From: Antedon mediterranea
Lineage: Eukaryota; Echinodermata; Crinoidea; Comatulida; Antedonidae
Assembly (NCBI RefSeq): GCF_964355755.1
Contig: NC_092680.1
Location: 17,213,001-17,277,000, forward strand
Direction of reading: 5' to 3'
DNA: 64,000 nucleotides
In this document: in pieces, positions 36,501 to 48,850 of the stretch
How positions within the stretch are numbered: the stretch's first letter is position 1
Layout of the letters: every line of letters begins with the position of its first letter
Translations under genes and position numbers: made by a program
The notes under the pieces: generated by a model
What the model was told of the DNA's origin: nothing
The model's input: only the letters and a program-made list of their open reading frames with translations
Database searches by the model: none

Positions 36501-39500
36501 TTCTCATGAATATTAATCATTTTCATAAACCACTGAATTAAACCAGCTTTTCTCTTTATACAAATATTATATTAAAGACACTTAGCATAAACTCTAAAAT
36601 GGTACAATCATTTAATGTCTATTGTCATCTAAACAATATTATTATCACAAGTTTGCTGGTATGATTGTCCATAATTCCACAATTCATACAAATTGCAAAT
36701 ACACTAATTATTAATTGAAGTATACGATAATTAAAATTATGTTCTTTCATTAATTTCAGGTGTTCCTATTGGTGGAATAGGATGCGGTGCTATAAACAGG
36801 GGTTGGCAGGGTGACTTTTGTCGCTGGTGCCTTACCCCCGGGATGTATAGTTACGATATTGTAGAAGCTGATCAGGTAAATGAAAATATGAATGTAGAGG
36901 AACATGGAAGGGATTAGATTTAAGCTCTGTCTACACTATCAAACTAGTTTGGAAAAAAAAAGTGTGATGTGCCCAAATATGGTAGTGTTATGACATCATC
37001 ATGTCCATATATGGGCACATCACATAAAGTTTGATACTGTAGTGTAGACAGAGCTTTAGACCATTTGCATATGCAATTTTTTAATAAATAAAACAGCAAA
37101 TGGTAAATGCTATACTGGTAGCTTTTGTAATAAAAATGATACAATGTACACAACATGTACAGTTACATCGTACACAGTCAGCATACAGTATGTGTGCATT
37201 GAATAGAGTAAAGTAGTCAATGTACACATGTACAGTTACATCGTACACAGTCCGCATACAGTATGTGTGCATTGAATAGAGTAAAGTAGTCAATGTACAC
37301 ATGTACAGTTACATCGTACACAGTCAGCATACAGTATGTGTGCATTGAATAGAGTAAAGTAGTACAGTATGTTTAACCAGAAATCATAGGCAAAATTTTT
37401 GGCAACAAGAGTAGGTCACAAGAAATCTCTGAATCTACATAGATTATTAATTGAATTCAATAATTGTTTCTGATACTGTATTTTTTTTGTGGGTAGAACT
37501 GGATAAAGATAAAATGTCCATCAATCCTAAAAAAGGCTACAAATGCAAAAACCACACAGGGAAGATTTACAAGAGTTAATTTCCAAGGCCAAAAAATAAC
37601 CTAAATTAGTTTGTGACAATCATTTTGTGACAACTATTTATGTTCAATTAGGGTCAAGGGTCAAGTTGAAAACCTGTTTCATTATTACATTACATGGTTC
37701 ACTGATTAAATATTTTGTAATATCATTTAAAACACTAAAGTTATGGGGAAACCGGAGACCCAACAAATTGTCCCTGTGTGTGCTATATTTCCCTTGTTCA
37801 TTGCATGCCAAGTGGCCCTTTGTGTGCTATATTTCCCCTTGTTCATTGCATGCCAAGTGTACCTGTGTGTGCTATATTGCCCCTTGTTCATTGCATGCCA
37901 AGTGGCCCTTTGTGTGCTATATTTCCCCTTGTTCATTGCATGCCAAGTGTACCTGTGTGTGCTATATTGCCCCTTGTTCATTGCATGCCAAGTGGCCCTT
38001 TGTGTGCTATATTCCCCCTTGTTCATTGCATGCCAAGTGTACCTGTGTGTGCTATATTTCCCCTTCATTGCATGCCAAGTGTCCCTGTGTGTGCTATATT
38101 GCCCCTTGTTCATTGCATGCCAAGTGGCCCTTTGTGTGCTATATTTCCCCTTGTTCATTGCATGCCAAGTGTACCTGTGTGTGCTATATTGCCCCTTGTT
38201 CATTGCATACCAAGTGGCCCTTTGTGTGCTATATTTCCCCTTGTTCATTGCATGCCAAGTGTACCTGTGTGTGCTATATTGCCCCTTGTTCATTGCATGC
38301 CAAGTGGCCCTTTGTGTGCTATATTCCCCCTTGTTCATTGCATGCCAAGTGTACCTGTGTGTGCTATATTTCCCCTTGTTCATTGCATGCCAAGTGTACC
38401 TGTGTGTGCTATATTTCCCCTTGTTCATTGCATGCCAAGTGTACCTGTGTGTGCTATATTTCCCCTTGTTCATTGCATGCCAAGTGTACCTGTGTGTGCT
38501 ATATTGCCCTTTGTTCAGTGCTATATTGCCCTTTGTTCATTGCATGCCAAGTGTCCCTGTGTGTGCTATATTGCCCCTTGTTCATTGCATGCCAAGTGTC
38601 CCCTTAATAGAGGTGTCCCAAAGTAGAGGTTCTACTGTCAAATGCATTGAGTTTCCTTAAAGCTCTGTCTACACTATCAAACACTATTTGCCCAAATATG
38701 GTAGTGATATGATGTATTCCATATAATGGGCACATCACATTTTTTTTGTCACATTAAGTTTGATAGTGTAGACATAACAGACCTTTTCTATGAATCTTTG
38801 ACTTTGAATATTTATTTGTGTCATCTTGAATGTTCTGAATATTCATTACTAATTTTTGTTTATAGTTTACTGTGTGTATACGTAAAGATGGTCAAACAGT
38901 CTATCAACAAGTTCTGTCACCTGGCAAGCCTTCGAGTAAAGTCTTGACTCACTGGAAATGGAACTTCCCCGGGGGTGATGCTACTTATCTAGGCCTCTAT
39001 CCACGTGCATGGACAACGTATCGTATACCAGAGTTTAATGTAACACTGATTTGTAGGCAGATCTCACCAGTCTTCCCAAATGATTACAAGGTATACAAAA
39101 TCTAAATTAATATTGGATGAGATCTTGTTACTAAAAGAAAAATTGTCCCCTACCCCTTTTAAAAAAAAATCTTATTTTCAAATGTAGTTTCCCCATTTTG
39201 AGTGTGTGTATGGAGGCATATAGTAGAAAACTTATATGTACAAACTCTCTCTCTCTCTCATAATTTATAGACAAATAAGAATGCTTTTTTGATGATTTTT
39301 AGGATACTTCTACTCCAGCTGGTGTGTTTGTGTGGGAAATCCATAACAACTCGGACCAACCCCTAGACGTTACTGTTATGTTTACCTTTCAAAATGGAAC
39401 TGGTCAAGCCAGTGATAAACTTGGCGGTAGGTGGAATGAACCATTTTTAACAGAGGAGACATCGGAAGCTTCCACTACTCTAACAGGGGTGCTTCTTCAC

Positions 39501-42500
39501 AATGCTCATCCAACGATGGATTGTACCATGGCTGTATCAGCTGCAAACACAGTAAGAAATTAACAGTTTTGTAATTCTGTCTCCGTCTCCGCTACCCTGT
39601 CTCCACTATCCCGTCCCACACACATACTTAATCTACAACAGGATACAATAAAAAATCTTAAATAAAACAATAGTAGTGTTAACTGAAAACTCGACACTTT
39701 CTTTCTGTCTGTTTTAATTCACTGTTTTGATTTAGTTTTGACCTGCTTTTCTCATTTTTTCCAGTAATTTGCCGTTGGGTTTATAAATAAAAAAAAAATA
39801 TTACCAGAATATTCAATACTACATATTTACACTTTCTGTGTATTTTTAAAAACTTTTTTTCCATTTTTTAGCATTATTTTTCCAAAATAATGTAGATAAA
39901 TCACTGTAAACATTTAGCCGCACAAAAAAAAATTAATACCTGTTTTATTCAATTTTATTACGCTAAAATTAATAATTTTGAATTATTAGTTTCAAAATTA
40001 AAGCACAGAATTGATATTCATATCCTCTCCTATCCCAAAATTATATTGTATATATAATATTTTCCACTTTGGTTGATTTATTTTGCTTTTTGGTAAACCC
40101 AGTCATGTGGAACTCTTCTCTTATATTCTTTGTCTATGTTATAATTTTGATTGATTGATTTTGATAATTTTTTAACTTTTCTGATGAAACAAATGAAATG
40201 AAAAAAGTTTACCAATGTATTATTGTGAATTTTATGAACGAATTTTCCAAAATGCTATGTAGACCGTTTTAACTTCACTTCAATTAAGCATGGTGTGAAA
40301 TTATTGATCAGGTTGGCCTTCAAACTCTTGTATTTAACTCATTGATTCCTGCATTGTGACTGTGCTTTTGTATGTACACATTCAATACATTATTGATTAT
40401 GTGCGTTTGGTGTGATTTACGTTGCTTTCACCTGGACGTGTCTACTGTTCCATCCACCCAGCTGTTTCAGGGTTTTTTTATTCATGTCATTAACAATGTA
40501 GTTCACAATGAAAAATAATCATTTATTGAAATGAGTTATTCAATCATTATTTAGTGTTAGAATATAAATTTCACATTTACTCTATGTTGTCATAATATAG
40601 ACATCCCCCAAGTCTGTATTATTGTCTTTTTTATATTAGTACACTAGTCAATTTTTGTCAGAAATACAGCTCTAAAGGAGTATACGTATGAAATGCCGTA
40701 TGTGCCAAAATATTGATCTTGTTACTAATATTAACTAAAAACTCTTTCTAGAACCTAGGCTAATCATAATATAATGTAGTTCCTTATGAAAAATAATCAT
40801 TTTGAACAGTTAAGAATTCACATTTTAGTTAGGTACCATTCCTGTAACTAGTGGCAGAGTACATAATTATTTAGAAGTTTGGTTTAGACTTTTAAGTGCT
40901 TGCGTACGTTTTAACTCATTAATAACAGTTTTAACTTTTAAAATAAAACTATATTATAGATATTTTAATTATCTCTATGTAGCAATGTGTAAAGTTATTG
41001 TCTGTGAAAAAACATCTTGTTCTTTGTGATGATTTTAGTTCATTTATTTAATAATACTGCGTTAAAAATGTTTAATTACCATGGACCATTAGATTTTCCA
41101 CTCTAAGTTCCCTGTTTTTTTTTAGTTTAGTTTTTAAGAGAATATGAAATAGATTTAGGATATTAGTGCTCTAGGAAACCTGCCCTTGATAGTACATCCT
41201 GTAAAAACTCATAAGTTATTTAAGTGTCATATCCATATATGGTCACAGATCAGATAATACTATACATAATGCAGTACCCATGAAGCTTGGTCTAGATGTT
41301 TTTAAAATGATTTGCGTTCAACCTTTAATACAATGATCACTGTGTATACTATATTCACTATATACGATTCACCCTATTGTTGTGTCTGTATTTCCTTAAC
41401 TTTTGAACCCATTTAATCGTTTTATATTTAATAGTTAATTTAAATGTAACAATGTGAATAATAAATTCAAGGGTCAAAAGGTTTTAAAAATTGATCACAA
41501 TAACATACTGTTGTTTATTCCCATGATTTTTAACAATCACATATTTGACAATTATTATTTTTTTGGTAGACATGTCTTGGTATTTCTCAAAATGTTACTG
41601 TCTAAAATTATTTGATTTTCTTTCTTATATTAGGGGCCCATCTTCCTACAATACATTAGGTCTTTTGAAATGTTGAAAATGTCAAAGAGCTGTAAGTCAC
41701 AAAGACAGCCTTTTAATTTTGTGGAAGTAGTTGTTGGCAACAGGATGTAAGGGAATTATCATTTAAATTCTAATTGTCTAGAAATCACTATTAATAGGCT
41801 ACCAGCAAAAGACAATGAATATACATAGATCATGATTTATCATTACAGTCATTACTTTTAATTGGTAATTAAAATTTAAATACCAAAAGTAGATTCCATA
41901 TAGCAGACACGTGATGGAAATGAAAGCCACAGCTATCGCTCATGTAGTGGAATTTTTTTGTTCTCATTTGATTCATATGAACAATTTTGCATAGTGGAAT
42001 ACACGGTTCACATACGCCTATTCCAACTTCATATAAAGATATAACATGGAGCAGTATTTCTGCTGAATATTGATTCACTACAACTTTTAACCAGGTTTTA
42101 TCTCCCGATTTATTACACGTTTTCATACACACATATGCGAAACCTGAGAAATCTCGAAAAGAAAGCATAGTTGCGTGCTATTTGATTACTATGATTGGTC
42201 AGTTTAATACTAGGGCAATACACGCGCGCTCAGTAAGAACTTCGATTATCTCGCAACAAAAAAAAGGCCTCTCATCAGTGTGTTTTTCTCCCGAGATTTC
42301 ACAGAGGTCTTTTTTTGATTTTCCACAAAATTGTATTTACACTATGTAAACCTGGTTACATTTAGCCTCTAGAATATTATTCCTGGACAACAACTTCTAC
42401 TAATCCTACACTAATACAAATTAATTTTTTGTATCATTTCAGGAAGGTGTATCTGTAAGTCATGTAACTGGTTTCAACCCCTATGACAAGAGCGATCAGG

Positions 42501-45500
42501 GCAAGTTATTATGGGAGGATCTTCACGAAGATGGGCAATTAGAAAGTCCGGCTGGTAAAGCATTAGTGTTTGTTTTGTGTTGTTGACTCTTTTAAAACTA
42601 TCCTCTCATTTCTCCAAGAATTTTTAAAGCTCTGTCTACACTATCAAACTAGTTTGACAAAACAAGTGTGATGTGCCTAAATATGGTAGTGATATGACAT
42701 CATCGTGTCCATATATGGGCACATCACATTTTTTTGTCACATAAAGTTTGATAGTTTTACAGAGCTTTACTTTAGATCGGTCTTTAGAATGATCTTCTTG
42801 TTTTGAATGTGTCAAGTTTTGGCAATGAGAATTGTTCATGACAATTCAGCTTACTACTACAGTATATGGTCAGACATTTGTCATTCTCATAAATTGATTT
42901 TCTCAAATTCAGGACCGACAGACAAGACCAAAAAGGGAACAGCAATCGCTGCCGCCGTAGCTGCTCAAACGACTGTCACCCCAGGCAGCAAAGGAAAATT
43001 AGAGTTTGTACTAACTTGGGATATGCCGAATGTTCATTTTAAAAGCCAGAGGAGGAAATACACTCGTCGCTATGCACGCTGGTTTGGTAACTCTGGTAAC
43101 GCAGCTCCTACCTTGTCTTCTTATGCTATCAATAACTATGCAAGTTGGGAAGAGAAAATCGAGGCTTGGCAAAACCCAATTTTAAATAATCCGTAAGTAT
43201 TGGTATATTCAGTATGAAAGTGAATTATTAAGGCACATAAGTGTACATTTTTTAGGTATTTTAAGCAGAGCTTAAAGGCTCTGTAAACATTGGTAGAGGC
43301 ATAGAGATATTATAGTAAGCTCATCATAATATCTCTATGGTAGAGGCTAGATGTGTTCAACAATGTTTCAATCATTGCATTGTCAATATTATTGTTGTGT
43401 AGTAGCTGTGTGCTGCCAAAATGATACTAATTACTTAAGATGTTACATAACCTTTTATTCAACATTATGTAATGTACGGTATGGCATTGTTTATAGTGAG
43501 CTTCCTGATTGGTATAAATCTGCGTTATTCAATGAACTCTATTACATCTCTGATGGTGGAACTATATGGGTAGATGCATGTGAAGATCAGCCTACCTGTA
43601 ATGGTGAGGTTATCACTGAAAACCCGAAACCAGCTCATGCTAAACTGATCAAGGAGTATGGCAGGTTCGCATATTTAGAAGGTGAGTATACTATATAGGA
43701 TTCGCATTGTGCACGCTCTGTTGACTAGTGACAGGTACGACGCAGCGCAAGTACCTAACACAACATAAGTGATTTGACCAATCACAAGTGATGGATTATT
43801 CGAAGAGTCAAATAGCTTGCGTTGCGCGTACGTCCTGTCTTTGCGTCTCTAGTTGAAACCACGCTTTAATACGAACATAGTAGGTTAGTAAAGACATGGG
43901 CAGTTCTGAAATGTTGTCCTATAACATTATATTACATTACCCTGCAAATGCACTGTAGCTTAACATCATGGATTCTTATCCTTGACAGGTACTAGTATTT
44001 TTATTATGACATAAACGCTACTACTAACTAAAACTAGGAATAGTTTTATTCTTATAATACGTTCAAACCCCTAAATCTCTGTCTACACTATCAAACTTTA
44101 TATGACAGAAAAATATGATGTGCCCATGGACATGATAATGTCATATCTTCACCATATTTGGGCATATCACTACCATATTTGGGCACCTCACTCTTTTTTT
44201 GTCAAATTAGTTTGATAGTGTAGACAGAGCTTTAGGGTTTTGAAACAACAACATTCTATTCCAGCTACAGTGGTCTGTAGGGCATCAGCATATTCAGAAA
44301 ATTCTAAGTTCATGTCAGCATTTTTCACCACACCGTTTTTCTTTATCGTTCATGAAAGAATGTATTTGTTATTGCAGGGCATGAATACCGTATGTACAAC
44401 ACGTATGACGTACATTTCTATGCATCATTCGCACTAGCAATGCTGTGGCCAAAACTTGAACTATGCATACAACACGACTTTGGTAATCATATGTTTTTTA
44501 TGTCCGCTTTTTATCTTAATAAATCAATAGGCATTTTTCTATAAACTGAGTGAAGGATTTGTGACCTAAAAAAAATTGCCCTACAATCAAACACACAGTA
44601 TGTGTTTGTGTTGTGTGGCTATCAATTGGTGTCACATATTATACTTCATCTCCCTATAGAGGGACATACAATAGGTGGACATTTTTTGCAGAATTGTGTA
44701 TTTTAACCAGTAAATTGTATAGTTAGTGTAGAAGTTCATTCATTTTACTTTTATTTCGGAACGTACATCCATAGTTACAAAATCAATTGCATCAGGTAAG
44801 AAAAAATTTAAATAAAAAAGGCAAACACACACAAAAAAGACACCGGTATCAGATTATCTCCATCATTTTGTTACCATAATACATTCTATCATTTCATTTT
44901 TGCTAGCAAACATTCTTAGTAACAACGAAAAGACAGATTAACAAACATGTCACTAGCACTAGGCAATCTTATGAGTTTTTATGACAAAGCAAGATCTATG
45001 TTTTTTTTAAATAGGTATGTTTGTTGAACATGCGGATGAGGAGGTGTTTAAAGAGTTAAACACAGGTAAAGCAACACAAAGAAAACTACTGGGATCTGTA
45101 CCTCATGACATTGGTGATCCAGGTAATATATTTAATTTGCCTTGGCATACCCTTGTTTATTATACTCTGTCCATCAAAATAGAACCAATGAAGAACTTCT
45201 ATGACATTTATTTTAAATGATTAAAAAGATAGAGCGTTGTCTCCCAGATGATCATTGTTAAGCTCTGTCTACACTATCAAACTTTATGTGACAAAAAAGT
45301 GTGATGTACTTAAATACACATACGCAAACCCTGAAAAATCTTGAAAAGAAAGCATAGTTGCACGCTATTTGATTACTATGATTGGTCAGTTTAATACCAG
45401 GGCAATACACGCGCGCTCAGTAAGAAATCTGATTATCTCGGATGATGTACTTAAATATTGTAGTGATATGCTTAAATATTGTAGTGATGTGATATCATCA

Positions 45501-48500
45501 TGTCCATATATGGGCACATCACATTTTGTTGTCACATAAAGTTTGATAGTGTAGATAGAGCTTAAGGCACTGTTCTTTCTGAAGGCCAAATAGAAGACCT
45601 ACTCGAGCACTATCAACATGGATAGATAATAACACAAATTTAATTCCGAAATTGGTAATTTATACTCGCATTGTATTAACAATGATTGACCGTTTGTCAT
45701 GTGTCCTAGCCAAAATACATAAATACATTTCAATTGAATTTTTGTTTTACAGAGGAAGAACCATGGTTAAGTATAAACAGCTACTACCTCCATGATACCT
45801 CACAGTGGAAAGACCTCAATCTCAAATTTGTACTACTGACATATAGGGATTACTATATCACTCAGGACATGGACTTCCTAAGAGAAATGTGGCCACGATT
45901 GAAGGTAAATAGAATTAATGAAATGATAAACAATAAGCTGTCTAAAGCCCTGTCTGCACTATCGAACTTTATGTGACAACAAATGTGATGTGCCCATATA
46001 TGGACATGATGTTATATCACTACCATATTTGGTCACAAAGCATAAGAAACTCTGTCCATTTCAAGAACTGTAAAAATTGTTTATGTTTATGCTAAATATT
46101 ATAAGTCATACATTTACAAGAAAACTGTTAGACCAACTAAACGTACAGATAGATAGTTGTACACGATGTATAATAATTACATGTTGTTATGCAATATAAT
46201 TTGACAGAAACCCTAAACTACACAGGAACAATGGTGAAATGAACAATGAGGTGTAAATTATGAAGATGTTATTTCACTCTTGTTTACACATATTTGAAAA
46301 TATTCTTGTTTATGTCTACTTGTGCTTTGTGACAAGCCTGACACTTATGTATATGTAAGGGCGTGTGGCGCAGTGTGTTGGACGTTGGACTACCGATCGT
46401 CAGACCTAGGTTCGAATCCAACTCTCGCCGCATTGCTTGTATCCGTAGGCAAGATACTTTACTTACGTTGCCTCTCTCCACCCAGGTGTATAAATGGGTA
46501 CCCAGTTAGATCTAGACACAACTTTGCGCTGGTTACCGGCTGCATTATGGGAGTATGTTTCCATACGTGTTTGATCCCAAAAAATACTGGGGTAATAATG
46601 CTTGTAAAGCGCCTTTGAGCATGATTAGGGCGCTATATAAATGTGGTATTATTATTATTATTATTATTATAGACATTTAATTTGTTTATATACCTTATGC
46701 ATATTTTATGTCTATATTTTTAGATTGTCATGGAAACATCCAAGTTACATGATACGGATGGTGATGGCTTGATTGATAACTCTGGCTTCCCAGACCAAAC
46801 ATATGATGCATGGACAGTAACTGGTGCAAGGTATACTAGCAATATATTGTCAAGATGTTATACATGTTTTTAATTAAGAAATTGGGGTGTTATTTATTTA
46901 AGGAAGGCTCTGTCTACACTATTAAACTTTATGTGACAACAAATGTGATGTTCCCATATGTGGACATTATGATGTCATATCACTACCATATTTGGGCATA
47001 TCAGTACCATATTTGGCCACATCACACAAACACTAGTTTGATAGTAGACTACAGGATACAGTATTTACTGTAAAAAGCAACAATGTTTAGCTATCACAAT
47101 GTGGATATCACAATAAGAAATTTATTACTCTTAAACTATTAAAACATTTGTATAATAGAAGATAATTGTAAAGATCTATTGTTTTTTTAGTGCATATTGC
47201 GGTGGGTTGTGGTTAGCAGCTCTTTCTATCATGTGTGAGGTATCACGCATTTTAGGTTACAATCATGAACATGATGAGTATAAGAGTCTGTTAGAACGCG
47301 GAAAAGAATCTTATGAAACTAAATTATGGAATGGTAAGTTCTCTAATTAAAATTGTGTAAAATTGACTACATAACACCTTTCAAATTTTGTCTGTTACAG
47401 AGCTTTTGATTTCCAATGACCGACAACCTAAGTAGGTCAGGTCAATCGCTTTGTCGTCGGTTGTTGATAGAAATCAACAAAACTGGGTTGGGAGGAGGAG
47501 CGAGGAAACGCGTCCCAATATCCATAATAAATTAAAGTGTAATGCAACTCGTTTAAGCTTATGCTGTCAAGTTGCAATATGTGTTTTTTATATCAGAATA
47601 AAATGATGTAGTTGTGGTCATCACTCGTGGTCGTCACTCGTCGCAAATCGAAAACTCTCTATTGTCCTTATATTTTCATATTTATATAATATTATGTTCT
47701 CAGTTTTAACTGTATTATATTTACAGGTAAATATTACAATTATGACAGCAGTGGTAAATACTATAGCAACAGTGTAATGGCAGACCAGGCGGCAGGGCAT
47801 TGGATTCTAAGAGCTTGTAACTTTGTCAGCCCGAGCAATCCAGTCTTCCCTGTCGATAATATCAAATCAGCACTTAAAACTATCTTTGAGTTGAACGTAA
47901 TGGGAATAAATAATGGGACATTTGGTGCAATGAATGGTGTGCGGCCAAGCGGCAAGATCGATCCATCGAGCTTACAAGCGGAGGAAGTCTGGACTGGTGT
48001 AACATACGCCCTCTCTGCTAGTATGATACAAGAGGTATGATCAAGTTACTTTAGTGTTCTCTCAATATCCGGGAAATTGACAAAATATACTGTAGCTTAA
48101 CCTACTACTAGTAGATAAGTGATTTTTTATGTATAATTTTCTTGCACTATTTTTAATACCGTCTGGAGCCAATTAAGTCCGGCAAATCTTGCTGGCAAAA
48201 CCTGCTTCGGGAGAACACTGTGTTTTGTATTATGGTAGGAGCAGTGGTATGAGCAACAATATATTATAAAAATGATCAATTGTTGAATACAGAGAATATT
48301 TTATGAGTTAAAAGATTGACTGCCGCTGAGTTAAATAGAAAAGTGAGTCTTTAACGAATGATGCTATTATTAGCATGTACTGTGATTGGTCTAGTTAAAT
48401 ACCAGTGCAAGTACACATGCACAGTAACAACAACCAGGTCTCTCGCTGGAGAAATTCTTGAAAATTCTCCAAAAAGTTACATTTACAATATTCAAAATCA

Positions 48501-48850
48501 ATTTTTCACAACGGGTTTTGTCATTTTCAGTCATCTTGATACATATTTTTAAATATTTATGGGTTCCGGTCACAAACTAAGGTAATATAGTAATATTAAT
48601 AAATTATCTGACTATGTTTTAAGATAAATGTTTTCTCTTTCAGGGTATGGTGAAAGAAGGTTTCCAAACAGCTAGTGGAGTATATGAGACTTGTTTCAAT
48701 CGGCTAGGCTTTGCTTACCAAACACCCGAGGCCTACATGGCTAAGAAGGCCTACCGATCCCTTGGCTACATGAGGCCACTGAGTATATGGGCTATGCAAT
48801 GGGCTGTTGAAAACTGGCATGAATCAATACCAAATAAGGAAAATCAATGA
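33506..48850 (+). CDS. GBA2: GBA2: non-lysosomal glucosylceramidase (GH116)
   Basis: Hydrolyses glucosylceramide to glucose and ceramide at ER/Golgi-side membranes (known for the family). Fifteen exons: 33506-33723, 35382-35470, 36760-36875, 38866-39090, 39303-39551, 42443-42554, 42913-43192, 43497-43681, 44378-44482, 45015-45122, 45753-45904, 46724-46830, 47191-47333, 47727-48034, 48644-48850. All GT-AG; total 2604 nt, 867 residues (human 927). Landmarks: [22 protein letters not shown] (exon 3), the N-terminal beta domain to about residue 420, then the alpha/alpha barrel. The nucleophile glutamate lies in LFNELYY (E443 here, equivalent to human E527). The acid/base aspartate lies in DQTYD at 637-641 (human D677 region). 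[26 protein letters not shown] and [13 protein letters not shown] are further signatures. The N-terminus is shorter than in human and has no signal peptide, as expected for a cytosol-facing enzyme. Introns carry eight copies of one MITE. Confidence 0.97.
33786..34491. repeat. second region with GGGACGATT/AATCGTCCC ends
   Basis: Left end CCGGGACGATTTG..CTGGACGATTCC; right end CCCGGACCGAATCGTCCC..GAATCGTC. It encloses the hairpin MITE at 34041-34378 and begins about 60 bp after GBA2 exon 1. Confidence 0.4.
34041..34378. mobile_element. hairpin MITE, copy 2, with TGACGCA-rich core
   Basis: Inverted ends of about 55 bp: ATGCACTTGTCAATTGTATG..CGACCCCCGGGAGAGGT, with its complement ending at 34378. 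The core has six TGACGCA/TGCGTCA heptamers between about 34084 and 34305. In GBA2 intron 1. Confidence 0.8.
34742..34862. mobile_element. short hairpin element (CCTAGCAAAACTCT family), copy 1
   Basis: CCCCTTTCATATTTCCTAGC at the left pairs with TTGCTAGGCGATGTGATAGG at the right. Same end type as 56199-56287. In GBA2 intron 1. Confidence 0.55.
35968..36028 (+). mobile_element. MITE-A copy 1 (truncated)
   Basis: Left end AGCTCTGTCTACACTATCAA with the following CTAGTTTGAC and GTGTGACATCACATCAC; the right half is missing. MITE-A is a 120-160 bp element with this 20-mer as its terminal inverted repeat, apparently at TA targets. GBA2 intron 2. Confidence 0.8.
36311..36603 (+). repeat. tandem duplication of about 160 bp
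   Basis: CATATGATCAGTCAGTCTCA..TTTATGAACATTCT at 36311 recurs at 36475, and TAAACTCTAAAAT recurs about 158 bp apart. In GBA2 intron 2. Confidence 0.85.
36921..37058. mobile_element. MITE-A copy 2 (complete)
   Basis: Both terminal repeats present; the core has TGTGCCCAAATATGGTAGTG and its partner CATATATGGGCACATCACAT. GBA2 intron 3. Confidence 0.9.
37153..37364 (+). repeat. 73-bp tandem repeat, about 2.9 copies
   Basis: ACATGTACAGTTACATCGTA recurs at 37153, 37226 and 37299. Within GBA2 intron 3. Confidence 0.95.
37771..38600 (+). repeat. 45-bp minisatellite, about 18 copies, with 90-bp higher-order period
   Basis: The block TTGCATGCCAAGTG recurs every 45 bp. In much of the array two variants alternate, one with GGCCCTTTGTGTGC, the other with GTACCTGTGTGTGC, giving a 90-bp superunit. 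One unit is short (around 38060). The last copies become homogeneous in the GTACC type. As 45 is a multiple of three and the unit lacks stops, long open frames appear on both strands; none is a gene. In GBA2 intron 3. Confidence 0.97.
38657..38776. mobile_element. MITE-A copy 3
   Basis: Left repeat AGCTCTGTCTACACTATCAA; right repeat TTTGATAGTGTAGACATAAC with a decayed tip. GBA2 intron 3, right after the minisatellite. Confidence 0.85.
42127..42255 (+). repeat. dispersed 125-bp repeat, copy 1
   Basis: Shares GAAAGCATAGTTGC, TTTGATTACTATGATTGGTC and GGGCAATACACGCGCGCTCA with 45315-45440 at high identity. In GBA2 intron 5. Family unknown. Confidence 0.85.
42625..42769. mobile_element. MITE-A copy 4
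   Basis: Both ends present, right end shortened (TTTGATAGTTTTACAGAGCT). Occupies a large part of the short GBA2 intron 6. Confidence 0.9.
43497..43681 (+). other. GBA2: GBA2 exon 8: catalytic nucleophile exon
   Basis: Encodes [20 protein letters not shown]. The Glu of FNELYY corresponds to the GH116 nucleophile (human E527), and the DGGTxW segment that follows is invariant in the family. Intact, so the enzyme is predicted to be active. Confidence 0.92.
44072..44233. mobile_element. MITE-A copy 5
   Basis: Flanked by TA on both sides; ends ATCTCTGTCTACACTATCAA and its complement. The core repeats the ATATTTGGGCA block twice. GBA2 intron 8. Confidence 0.9.
45259..45564. mobile_element. MITE-A copy 6, interrupted by another repeat
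   Basis: Ends TTAAGCTCTGTCTACACT and GTGTAGATAGAGCTTAA. The middle (45315-45440) is a different repeat that also occurs at 42127-42255, so this is a nested insertion or recombinant. GBA2 intron 10. Confidence 0.85.
45315..45440 (+). repeat. dispersed 125-bp repeat, copy 2 (inside MITE-A copy 6)
   Basis: Same blocks and order as 42127-42255. Its insertion splits a MITE-A into two parts, each with one terminal repeat. Confidence 0.85.
45943..46036. mobile_element. MITE-A copy 7 (truncated)
   Basis: AGCCCTGTCTGCACTATCGA opens the copy; it stops after ACTACCATATTTGG. GBA2 intron 11. Confidence 0.75.
46359..46670 (+). mobile_element. tRNA-derived SINE with LINE-type tail, copy 1
   Basis: Starts with a tRNA-like head: A-box region TGGCGCAGTGTGTTGGA and B-box GGTTCGAATCC. 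The body follows, then the tail AGGGCGCTATATAAATGTGG and an ATT microsatellite. Such tails are shared with CR1/L2 LINEs that mobilise SINEs. Located in GBA2 intron 11, same strand as the gene. Confidence 0.85.
46903..47056. mobile_element. MITE-A copy 8
   Basis: Opens GGCTCTGTCTACACTATTAA, core CATATTTGGGCATATCAG, closes ACTAGTTTGATAGTAGACTA. GBA2 intron 12. Confidence 0.85.

Noticed and set aside
37627-38660. Long overlapping open frames (up to 326 codons) on both strands
   Set aside because: They are produced by a 45-bp tandem repeat without stops and show Cys/Ile/His-rich periodic translation. Located inside a GBA2 intron.
46322-46618. 98-codon frame and its partner at 51636-51860
   Set aside because: Both are translations of the same SINE, which is non-coding.
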